A model generated the notes under the pieces. The model saw only the letters and a list, made by a program, of their open reading frames with translations, did not search any database and was not told where the DNA came from. Source: CAZDXJ01 sp964509475 (GTDB lineage Bacteria; Pseudomonadota; Gammaproteobacteria; Methylococcales; Methylomonadaceae). From it: 17,396 nucleotides of DNA. The position numbers and the translations under genes are program-made. The stretch covers positions 1 through 17,396 of the forward strand of contig CAZDXJ010000051.1 in NCBI GenBank assembly GCA_964509475.1. Direction: 5' to 3'. Position 1 is the first letter of the stretch; the number at the start of each line of letters is the position of its first letter. This document shows, piece by piece, positions 6,992 to 13,758 of this stretch.

Positions 6992-7008
6992 CTCACCCGG
7001 TTGTGTTG
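6992..7008 (+). repeat. 17-base sequence shared with 13356-13372 (inverted)
   Basis: CTCACCCGGTTGTGTTG here is identical to the reverse complement of 13356-13372. In both places GTAAC precedes it within a few bases. This suggests a common dispersed element about 25 bases or longer. Confidence 0.55.
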
Positions 7009-7045
7009 TGGTTCGTAGATACCATCTCTCCATATCCATCGCAAG

Positions 7046-7121
7046 ATGGATGGGTTAGCGCAGCGTAACCCAACACATGCCGCAGAATTGTTGGGTTACG
7101 GCTATCGCCTAACCCAATCTA
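7046..7121. repeat. Palindromic dispersed repeat (GGGTTAGCGC...GCCTAACCC type)
   Basis: The left arm contains GATGGGTTAGCG and CGTAACCCAACA. The right arm, read in reverse complement, contains GATTGGGTTAGGCG and CCGTAACCCAACA. The two arms thus form a long imperfect inverted repeat of about 28 bases each. Elements of this sequence type are, from memory, widely scattered in intergenic regions of methanotrophs and some other bacteria. A REP- or MITE-like origin is inference. Confidence 0.7.
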
Positions 7122-7156
7122 CCAGGCTTATTTTTTAGGCGAGGTACAGGGCCAAA

Positions 7157-7544
7157 TTAAACCACGCCGGTGAAGTTACATTTCAAAAAAATAAAAAACC
7201 ATGGATTTTTGCTTATCGCCACGCCAACAATATAAGCGAAACAAGTCAATGAAGCGGCAAAAGCAAGCCAGCGTACCCTGCCCCGGTTACGCATAACGAC
7301 AAGGCTGAAAGCAATATACCCTGACAGGGCAATAATTTTGGCGACGAGCCATTGCAGGTTTCCGGATAACCAACCCCCTTGCACAAGCAAGGCGATACCG
7401 CTAAACAAGAGTAATGTGTCAACAATATGTGGTGCTATTTTCAGCCACTTTCTGTTTAATATTTGCGGTCGGACTTCCAAATACCCGGCCCACAAAGCTG
7501 GACAACGATGTAAAAATAAAAAATATATGGATAAACTTCAGCAT
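7157..7544 (-). pseudogene. SirB2-family membrane protein, frameshifted
   Basis: Two minus-strand frames together make one SirB2-like protein of about 128 residues, the normal family size. The first, from ATG 7544, reads MLKFIHIFFIFTSLSSFVGR. The rest (from about 7485 down to the stop at 7157) continues one frame over with EVRPQILNRKWLKIAPHIVD, the SirB2 hallmark, followed by hydrophobic segments LLLFSGIALLVQGGWL, WLVAKIIALSGYIAFSLVV and WLAFAASLTCFAYIVGVAIS. The shift falls in or near the CCGGG/TATTT run around 7478-7490; one extra base, or two missing, explains it. It could be a recent inactivation, a sequencing error in a G-run, or internal initiation at TTG 7495 giving a 112-residue form. 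The SirB2 function is poorly known; it is an inner-membrane protein. Confidence 0.7.
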
Positions 7545-7564
7545 ATAAATCCGTTCCCAAAATG

Positions 7565-7591
7565 AAACTGTTTCTTCAATGAAGACAGTTT
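7565..7591. promoter_or_regulatory. Palindrome in the sirB/narK divergent region
   Basis: AAACTGT (7565-7571) and ACAGTTT (7585-7591) flank an inner CTTCA/TGAAG pair. Together they form an almost perfect 27-base palindrome with one bulged base. It lies between the two divergent genes and about 50 bases before the narK -10. It may be an operator or a hairpin; no regulator is recognised. Confidence 0.4.
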
Positions 7592-7639
7592 ATTCACTGC
7601 ATAAGCCCTTATTTTCCCTATCCTTATAAAGGAATTTTG

Positions 7640-7645
7640 TATAAT
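7640..7645 (+). promoter_or_regulatory. Candidate -10 element for narK
   Basis: A consensus TATAAT lies 88 bases before the narK ATG. No TTGACA-like -35 is found at 16-18 bases, consistent with activator dependence or with a chance match in AT-rich DNA. Confidence 0.35.
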
Positions 7646-7732
7646 GGACTTACCGGAAACAAACCAATCGGCAAGGGTACTCAAAATATTTAAGCAGTAT
7701 CCCTCTTATCGACTTGAATTAAGGAGAAGACG

Positions 7733-9052
7733 ATGCATGAACTCGATGGCGTCACCCGTGCCCAACAAACGAAAAGTCTCGTTGTCAGCACAGTGGCTTT
7801 TACGGTCTGCTTTGCCGTATGGACAATATTTTCAATAATCGGTATCAAAATCAAACAAAATCTGGCTCTTAATGATACCGAGTTTGGCCTGTTGGTTGCA
7901 ACGCCTATATTGACAGGCTCATTGAGCCGGATTTTTTTAGGCATCTGGACTGATCAATACGGTGGCCGGATTGTTTATTTTTTCCTGATGCTGACCACCG
8001 CGTTTGCAACCTGGCTGCTCGCCAGCGTTTCGACGTTTCCCATGTTTTTATTGGCCGCATTGGGCGTTGGCCTGGCCGGCGGCTCTTTTGCCGTGGGTAT
8101 CGCTTACGTTTCCCGTTGGTATGAAAAAGATCGTCAAGGTACGGCTTTAGGCATGTTCGGCATGGGGAATGTCGGTGCGGCCATCACCAACTTTGGCGCA
8201 CCCTTTTTACTGGTTGCTTACGGCTGGGAAAACGTAGCCCGAATCTACTCGCTGATATTGCTGGTTATGGCGTTGATTTTCTGGTTCAGTACCGAAGAAG
8301 ACCCATCCACAAAGAAGCGAAAACAAAAAGGCGAGGAAATACGGCCCACACTGATGCAGCTGGAACCGCTCAAACATCTGCGGGTTTGGCGCTTTGCAAC
8401 CTACTACTTTTTTGTTTTTGGTGGTTATGTCGCGCTGGCACTTTGGCTGCCACGCTATTATATGGGCGTTTACGGACTGGAAATTTCCACCGCCGGTATG
8501 CTGGCGGCGTGTTATGCCCTGCCGGGCAGCTTGTTCCGGGCTTTAGGCGGCTGGATGTCGGATCGTATCGGCGCCCGAAGCGTGATGTACATTACCTTCA
8601 TCAGTTGTCTGGCCTGTTTGTTTCTGATGTCCTATCCGGCAACCGATTATACCGTACACGGTATTGAAGAACCTATCCGTTTTACCATCGCCATGGGTCT
8701 GGTGCCCTTTGTCATCTTGACCATCTTGCTCGGCTTTTTTATGTCGCTGGGTAAAGCCGCGGTTTACAAACATATTCCGGTTTATTATCCCGGACATGTC
8801 GGCGCGGTTGGTGGACTGGTCGGCATGATCGGCGGCCTGGGTGGATTCGTATTACCCATTTGTTTCGGCTTTATGAACGATCTGATCGGGATATGGACCA
8901 GCTGTTTCATGTTGCTGTTCGCAATCGTAGCCGTTTCATTGGTATGGATGCACACAGCCATTGTATTGTCCGACAAAAAACTGCATCCCGAATTGCAAGG
9001 GCCGAAATCGCTGCCTGAAATGCTGGAAAAAGACGAACCGGATTATCCATAA
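7733..9052 (+). CDS. narK: NarK-type nitrate/nitrite transporter (MFS, NNP family)
   Basis: Twelve-helix inner-membrane transporter of the nitrate/nitrite porter family, moving nitrate in and/or nitrite out. At 439 residues it has the normal length. Both NNP glycine signatures are present: GVGLAGGSFAVGIAYVSRWY (111-130) and GHVGAVGGLVGMIGGLGGF (354-372). The substrate-binding arginines of TM2 and TM8 are probably R66 (TGSLSRIFLG) and R269 (PGSLFRALGG), each beside a DxxG-type MFS loop (TDQYGGR, SDRIGAR). The start is fixed by an AAGGAG Shine-Dalgarno 6 bases before ATG 7733. No narGHJI or nas genes are in the window. With the aor operon it suggests metabolism under low oxygen. Symport versus antiport cannot be decided from sequence. 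Confidence 0.9.
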   Translation: MHELDGVTRAQQTKSLVVSTVAFTVCFAVWTIFSIIGIKIKQNLALNDTEFGLLVATPILTGSLSRIFLGIWTDQYGGRIVYFFLMLTTAFATWLLASVSTFPMFLLAALGVGLAGGSFAVGIAYVSRWYEKDRQGTALGMFGMGNVGAAITNFGAPFLLVAYGWENVARIYSLILLVMALIFWFSTEEDPSTKKRKQKGEEIRPTLMQLEPLKHLRVWRFATYYFFVFGGYVALALWLPRYYMGVYGLEISTAGMLAACYALPGSLFRALGGWMSDRIGARSVMYITFISCLACLFLMSYPATDYTVHGIEEPIRFTIAMGLVPFVILTILLGFFMSLGKAAVYKHIPVYYPGHVGAVGGLVGMIGGLGGFVLPICFGFMNDLIGIWTSCFMLLFAIVAVSLVWMHTAIVLSDKKLHPELQGPKSLPEMLEKDEPDYP

Positions 9053-9060
9053 TGCTGGAA

Positions 9061-9083
9061 GGGATATCCGTTCCGGGTATCCC
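9061..9083. terminator. Small hairpin between convergent narK and hemerythrin genes
   Basis: GGGATA (9061-9066) pairs with TATCCC (9078-9083) between the two convergent stop codons. The stem is only 6 bp and no T-run follows. It is a weak candidate for a shared terminator. Confidence 0.25.
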
Positions 9084-9605
9084 TCAAACCGGCAAATGTC
9101 TCATGCTGGCCATTTTTTCACCCATCTGCCGGATTTGCTCCACATCCAGCATCGCCTTGATTCGAGGTGAAAAATCCTCATCTTCACGGTTTAGATGCTG
9201 GCGTTGGATTTTTTCAAATGCCCTGGCCAGAAGCACAAACCGGTCGAAATCGGTAACTCTCTCCGGCTGCCGCAGTTGTTCAGCCAAAGCGCTCCAGGAT
9301 TTTTCAATCGCTTCATGATCCAACAGCAAACGTTCGATCATGCCATCGATCAAGACCGATTTTCCAACAAGTAACGGAAACAAAGCCTGTTCTTCATCCT
9401 GATGATGCAAATGGTTGGCGTGTTCATAATGACAAAACAGCCGCACACATTGATGGGCTCGTGCTTCATTCAAGCCTTGTTGTTTGATTGCATCCACCAA
9501 AACCAGCAATTCACGGCCCCGGCGCAAAAAATCCTCATGGTAGCTTTTCAATACCCGCAAACCATCGGCAAAATCATTTATCGGTTCTGTATATTTAATT
9601 TTCAT
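9084..9605 (-). CDS. Hemerythrin-like (HHE) domain protein
   Basis: All-helical protein of 173 residues with the non-haem di-iron HHE pattern: H23 (YHEDF), a His-rich helix with H59, H62, H65, H67, H68 and E71 (HLHHQDEEQALFPLL), H97 (LLDHEAIEKSW), and H137 with E141/E143 (RQHLNREDEDFSPRI). Such proteins bind O2, NO or iron, or protect against nitrosative damage; the exact role here is unknown. I chose ATG 9605; a TTG at 9614 is possible but less likely. The start lies 5 bases after the sbcC stop with no clear Shine-Dalgarno, so translation is probably coupled to sbcC. It converges on narK. Confidence 0.85.
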   Translation of the reverse strand: MKIKYTEPINDFADGLRVLKSYHEDFLRRGRELLVLVDAIKQQGLNEARAHQCVRLFCHYEHANHLHHQDEEQALFPLLVGKSVLIDGMIERLLLDHEAIEKSWSALAEQLRQPERVTDFDRFVLLARAFEKIQRQHLNREDEDFSPRIKAMLDVEQIRQMGEKMASMRHLPV

Positions 9606-9610
9606 GATAT

Positions 9611-12600
9611 TCAAGAAACGACGGCAAAACCACTGGTTCCATTCGGATTGCGGCTCATTTCAATTTGCGTGCTGATGCGTTCCTTGACCCCCTTGATATG
9701 GGAGATCACACCCACGCTCTTGCCCTGTTGCCGCAAACTTTTTAATGTGGATACAACCACATACAGGGCCTCCTCATCCAGATTGCCGAAACCTTCATCC
9801 AAAAACAACGAATCCAGGGAGCAGCCATTACTGGCCAGTTCCGATAAGGCCAGAGCCAAAGCCAGGCTGACCACGAAACTTTCGCCCCCGGAAAGTGTTT
9901 TGGGCAGGCGACGGGCATTATCCTTATAAGTATCCTCAATCTCCAGCGCCAGGCCTTGCTGATTTTCACGCTGATGCAAATAATAGCGGCCACTGATTTT
10001 TTCCAGATAGGTATTGGCAATGGATAATAATTTATCCGCCATAGCCTTTTGCACCTTCCTGCGGAACACGATGCTTTGTTCGGCCTCTATTTGTTGTACT
10101 TCCCGGGCGCATTCCTGATAACGCGCCTGTTGCTGTTGTAACTGTTCAAGCAACTTCTGCCGTTCCATCTGCCAGGTTTTATATTCCCGTTTTGTCTTTT
10201 CCAGGCGATTGATTTCATGCCGGGTAATATCCAGCTTTTCCAGAACGGCGTGCAGTTTTGCATTCAGTTCTTGCGGGCTGAGTTCGGTTACCGCGCGTGC
10301 AATCTCGGCTTCTTTTTGGGTTCGCGCCTTGTTTTGCTCACGGCTTAAATGCTCGATTTCGGTCAGCAAACCGGTCTGTCTCTGCTGCAATTGATCCTTT
10401 TTCAGGATCAGCGCCAGTATATTGCGTAATTCAGACAGGCTCTCAAATGCCGTTGCCGCAAGTTTGTTCTGTAAATCGCGCTGCAAGGCCTCTTTTTGAT
10501 CTTGCAGTGGTTTGATTTTTCCTTCCTGACGGGCAATATCTTTCTGTTTTTCCAGGAGAATAAATTGCAAAGCGGTAATTTCCTCATTTTTTATCGTGTC
10601 CGTATATTGCTGAATCGTTTTTTCCATCTGCTCAATGCCTTCGCGGCACTGGGTTATTTTTTCTTCAATACCCTCTATATCCGTCATCAAATTTTTACCG
10701 CGTATATGGTAGGTCTGATATTCCTGGCGGCGCCGGTTCAATTTGTCATACAAGACATCTTCCTTGCCCCGGCCTGGCAACTTTATATCCAAAACCGCCA
10801 ATTGCTGTTTAAGCCGTTCTGTCAACTGCGTCAACTCAGCCTCGCAATCGGCGGTTTTTTGTTCCAGGTCCTTCAATTCCTGAGGCCGTTCATTCCATTC
10901 CCGATCCAGTTTTTGAATACTTTTGTGCAACTGTCTGCGTAAATCTTCACGGCTTTTGATCAGATTAATTTGTTTCTCGATCCGGTTTTTCTGGCGCAGA
11001 TAATTTTTCTGCATCTTCTTGATAACTTTCAAATCATCAGCTTCCTTCTCCAGCAGTTTTTTCATCAGGCGGATATTGCCTATATTCAGGTCATCCCGGG
11101 ACACATTCAAACGGTTACTGGTTTTTACCCACTGGGAACGCACTTGCACCAATTCCGTGTCTTTTTGATCGTTTTTTTGTTCCTGTTGCAAAGCCAGTTG
11201 CAAGCGCTGTTGTAATTTGTCATGTCCGGCTTGCAAATCCTGTAATTTTTTTTGTTGATCGGCCAGCGCCTTGGCCGAATTTTTCAGGACAGGCGGTTTA
11301 TCGACATAAGGATGATGCAGGGCACCGCATAACGGGCAGGGCTCGCCATCAACCAACAAAACCCGTTCCACCTGATAGCGTTTCAGCAAGGTTTCATCGG
11401 CTACCGCTTTTTCCAGGGTACGCAGGATATTTTTCTCGCGGCTTATTTGTTCATCAAGTTTGGCCAATTCCGTTTTAATCATGTCGCTGTCCAGTTCGGC
11501 TTTAATCCGCAAGGTATGCAGCAAGCCGCTGGATTCCAGCTTTTTGTGCGCCCGCGCCAAAGCCAATAAATCCTTAAACAAAACCAGGCGCTCTTCCTGG
11601 GTTGCCCGTAACTCGTCAATATATTCGGCACTATAACCATGCGTGATATCGCTCAGTTCATCCCGGTACTCTTGCAGTTTTTGTTCAGCACTTGCGATTT
11701 TTCGTTCCAGCTTTTGGTACTCGATTTTATTCTTGGTCAAGGACGAGGTAGTCGATTTGCTCCATTTTTCATACGATTTCTGTCTTCCTTGTAAAGACTT
11801 GAACTCTGCCCGCAGACTTTTCAAACGGCCTATTTCCGGAAACTCATCCAACAAAAACTGCTCGCTTTGATGTTCCTGCAGCCAGGCTGCAACGTGTTCA
11901 TAATTTTCCTGTTTACCCTGTAACTGCATCTGCAATCCTTGCAAGCGCGTCCGTTCCGACTGCTTGTCAACTTTAAGTTGCTGCAATTGCTGCTGTAACC
12001 GCTCAATGCTCTGTTGTTGCTGTTCGAGTGATTTACTGCCTTGGGGCAGGACTTTTATCGCCTCGGCCCCCAATTCATGCAGCTGCGCCCGCAGATGCGC
12101 CACTTCATTGCGCATTCCATGCAGATTTTTTTGCTGTTGTTTTATTTCAGTATCTTTGTCATCAATGGCTTGAAGATCAGGCTGATACTTCAACAAATCC
12201 TTGTTTGCCTCGATACGTTGCAAATCCCTCTGGGTCTGCTGCAGATTCGCGCCAGCCTGTTGCTGCCTCTTCTGAAACGAATCAATACGCCTGTCGATGT
12301 CCTCAATGTTTTTTAACCAATCCAGTTGTCGCTGTAAACCCGCTCGTCTTTGCTTCAATTCAAGCTGCTGTTCCCTAAAATCCGCCAGGTCTTGTTCAGC
12401 CGCTTCCATTTCAGCGTCATCGAAATCGGCAAATTGTGCGATTTGGGCTTCAATCGCCTGTACCTTGTTTTTCTCCTGTTCGGCTCTATCCAATATCTGT
12501 TTTTTAAAATCGGCATAGACATCGGTACTGATTATTTTTTCCAATATATCCAGCCGCTCGTTATCCAGCGCATTGAGGAAAGCGCTAAAATCACCTTGTG

Positions 12601-13045
12601 CCAACATGATGGAACGGGTAAAACTTCGAAAATCCATGCCGGTCAATTCCGCTATTTTGGTTTTGACCTGATTGGGCCTGTCAGCCAATACGGTTTCTTC
12701 TCCGTTCAATTCATGCAATTGCATCTGCGCCGGTTGTACGGAACCGTCCTGTTGACGATTGACGCTCCAGCTTGAACGATATTGTGTACCGGCAACCGAA
12801 AAAACCACCTGGGCAAAACATTCATTGCTGTATTGGGTCATGACATGCGCAGCCGGCCTGTCAAACTTGAAAGTCTCCCCATACAAACCCAGCGTAATCG
12901 CATCCAGAATACTGGTCTTGCCCGATCCATTCGGACCGGTAATTGCAAACACGCCCGCATCAGCCAGTGGCGCCTGATCAAAATTAACCCGGTTTTCACC
13001 GGCAAGCGAATTGATATTTTTGAAATAGAGGTTAAGAATTTTCAT
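9611..13045 (-). CDS. sbcC: Exonuclease SbcCD, ATPase subunit SbcC
   Basis: Rad50-like SMC-type ATPase that with the SbcD nuclease cuts DNA hairpins and blocked ends. It has 1144 residues, slightly longer than the E. coli protein. The N-terminal Walker A is GPNGSGKT (37-44). Two very long Gln/Lys/Glu-rich coiled coils (about 185-560 and 590-1000) flank the zinc hook CPLC (C570, C573; EPCPLCGALHHPY). The C-terminal ATPase half has the signature LSGGES (1051-1056), Walker B LFLDEGFGNLD with D1083/E1084, and the switch His in VISHI (H1116). All are intact. The start is ATG 13045, with a weak Shine-Dalgarno. The partner gene sbcD, usually directly upstream, is absent: upstream lies a 713-base repeat region. 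The hemerythrin-like gene follows at once downstream. Confidence 0.95.
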   Translation of the reverse strand: MKILNLYFKNINSLAGENRVNFDQAPLADAGVFAITGPNGSGKTSILDAITLGLYGETFKFDRPAAHVMTQYSNECFAQVVFSVAGTQYRSSWSVNRQQDGSVQPAQMQLHELNGEETVLADRPNQVKTKIAELTGMDFRSFTRSIMLAQGDFSAFLNALDNERLDILEKIISTDVYADFKKQILDRAEQEKNKVQAIEAQIAQFADFDDAEMEAAEQDLADFREQQLELKQRRAGLQRQLDWLKNIEDIDRRIDSFQKRQQQAGANLQQTQRDLQRIEANKDLLKYQPDLQAIDDKDTEIKQQQKNLHGMRNEVAHLRAQLHELGAEAIKVLPQGSKSLEQQQQSIERLQQQLQQLKVDKQSERTRLQGLQMQLQGKQENYEHVAAWLQEHQSEQFLLDEFPEIGRLKSLRAEFKSLQGRQKSYEKWSKSTTSSLTKNKIEYQKLERKIASAEQKLQEYRDELSDITHGYSAEYIDELRATQEERLVLFKDLLALARAHKKLESSGLLHTLRIKAELDSDMIKTELAKLDEQISREKNILRTLEKAVADETLLKRYQVERVLLVDGEPCPLCGALHHPYVDKPPVLKNSAKALADQQKKLQDLQAGHDKLQQRLQLALQQEQKNDQKDTELVQVRSQWVKTSNRLNVSRDDLNIGNIRLMKKLLEKEADDLKVIKKMQKNYLRQKNRIEKQINLIKSREDLRRQLHKSIQKLDREWNERPQELKDLEQKTADCEAELTQLTERLKQQLAVLDIKLPGRGKEDVLYDKLNRRRQEYQTYHIRGKNLMTDIEGIEEKITQCREGIEQMEKTIQQYTDTIKNEEITALQFILLEKQKDIARQEGKIKPLQDQKEALQRDLQNKLAATAFESLSELRNILALILKKDQLQQRQTGLLTEIEHLSREQNKARTQKEAEIARAVTELSPQELNAKLHAVLEKLDITRHEINRLEKTKREYKTWQMERQKLLEQLQQQQARYQECAREVQQIEAEQSIVFRRKVQKAMADKLLSIANTYLEKISGRYYLHQRENQQGLALEIEDTYKDNARRLPKTLSGGESFVVSLALALALSELASNGCSLDSLFLDEGFGNLDEEALYVVVSTLKSLRQQGKSVGVISHIKGVKERISTQIEMSRNPNGTSGFAVVS

Positions 13046-13098
13046 GTTTTACAGACTCTGTTCGAAAACAGTCGTTCATTTAAATAGCGCATCCATTG

Positions 13099-13104
13099 AT
13101 TATA
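13099..13104 (-). promoter_or_regulatory. Candidate -10 element for sbcC
   Basis: TATAAT on the minus strand, 54 bases before the sbcC ATG. No good -35 is seen at 16-18 bases upstream. It supports sbcC having its own promoter instead of being read from an sbcD operon. Confidence 0.35.
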
Positions 13105-13233
13105 CCGGTGTACCTGATATTTTGCTTGTACCTGTCGGCAAAGTTTTATTTTAACGTGAGTTTCGCTTAAAAAATGCTCCCAACCCGGCTATGTTTTAAA
13201 TTTTTTAACCGATTAAAAGCAAGGTGCAGGTTG

Positions 13234-13339
13234 TTGATTTATCAGGCTTGCCCAGCCCTTCCACGGAAGGGCTGGGCTTGCATAACCTGGGATGTTATGC
13301 AGAACGACATGGATGTATGCGCGTGTCCTGATAAATCAA
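13234..13339. repeat. Nested palindromic element with 13-bp terminal inverted repeats
   Basis: The outer arms TTGATTTATCAGG (13234-13246) and CCTGATAAATCAA (13327-13339) are perfect inverted repeats. AGGT/ACCT extends them outward with a few mismatches. Inside are a GC-rich hairpin (GCCCAGCCCTT at 13250-13260 with AAGGGCTGGGC at 13267-13277) and a second hairpin (GCATAAC 13280-13286 with GTTATGC 13294-13300). The layout is MITE-like, but no target-site duplication is obvious. Confidence 0.6.
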
Positions 13340-13355
13340 TGACCTACGGCGGCTG

Positions 13356-13372
13356 CAACACAACCGGGTGAG
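13356..13372 (-). repeat. 17-base sequence shared with 6992-7008 (inverted)
   Basis: CAACACAACCGGGTGAG is the exact reverse complement of the sequence at 6992-7008. GTTAC follows within 3 bases, matching GTAAC at the other copy. Confidence 0.55.
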
Positions 13373-13391
13373 TAGTTACCCGAAAAAAACA

Positions 13392-13416
13392 TATACTTCA
13401 CGCGGTCACGGTTGCA
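13392..13416. repeat. Dispersed repeat family R1, copy B (short)
   Basis: TATACTTCACGCGGTCACGG is identical over its first 20 bases to the copy at 17333. Similarity fades after about 25 bases. The opposite strand still reads RDRVKY. Confidence 0.65.
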
Positions 13417-13543
13417 GATTTTGAAAAAATTTAACAATCGTATCGGAATTGGTATAAATGATATTACGCAGTTTTAGATTTTTGGCACTATATACAGAAG
13501 CACAAAATACAGTAGGTCTGCGTAACATCAGATATTGAATGGA

Positions 13544-13672
13544 GTAGGTGCGGATTTATCCGCACAGCGCAGGGCCGATCACCTGCCCGCCCGGTGGCAA
13601 ACAGGAGCGCAACGGATCGGCCAAGGGTGTGAAACGGTGCTTCGCAGGTTATGCGGATAAATCCGCACCTAC
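13544..13672. repeat. Long-stem palindromic dispersed repeat (GGTGCGGATTTATCC type)
   Basis: The arms at 13544-13565 and 13651-13672 are inverted repeats identical at 21 of 22 positions (core GTGCGGATTTATCCGCA). A second, nested inverted pair GGCCGATC (13573-13580) and GATCGGCC (13615-13622) lies inside. Sequences of this type are, from memory, scattered between genes in many gamma- and betaproteobacteria. As RNA it would make a strong stem before the ABC exporter gene. Confidence 0.7.
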
Positions 13673-13758
13673 CAGCAAAACAAACAGCGGTACAAAGACA
13701 CGTAAAACCGGTAAAATCAGCATCATTCATAAACATAGCCCAATCGTAACCCGCTATT

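Larger units (their letters stand above)
6729..7156. other. Gene-free spacer after the aor operon, built of repeats
   Basis: A 428-base stretch with no convincing gene. It holds repeat R1 copy A (6731-6776), a hairpin (6872-6902), a 17-base sequence shared in inverted form with 13356-13372 (6992-7008), and a palindromic dispersed repeat (7046-7121). A 61-codon minus-strand frame (7039-6854) has no ribosome binding site and lies over the repeats. Confidence 0.6.
13046..13758. other. 713-base intergenic repeat nest between divergent sbcC and ABC exporter genes
   Basis: No credible gene. It contains, in order, the sbcC promoter region, a nested palindrome (13234-13339), the inverted 17-mer (13356-13372), R1 copy B (13392-13416), an AT-rich stretch, and a long-stem palindrome (13544-13672). 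Frames of 65, 72 and 139 codons here overlap the repeats and show no known family. Confidence 0.65.

Noticed and set aside
6854..7039. 61-codon minus-strand frame
   Set aside because: No ribosome binding site, no recognisable family, and it overlaps the operon hairpin and the shared 17-mer repeat.
7644..7838. 64-codon frame overlapping the narK start
   Set aside because: It overlaps about 100 bases of narK in another frame and has no family features; the narK frame has the better Shine-Dalgarno.
10496..10942. 148-codon hydrophobic frame antisense to sbcC
   Set aside because: It is the expected mirror of Lys/Glu/Gln-rich coiled-coil codons and shows no ribosome binding site or conserved motif.
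13046..13758. CRISPR-like array
   Set aside because: The repeats belong to different families, are palindromic and irregularly spaced; no regular repeat-spacer pattern and no cas genes.
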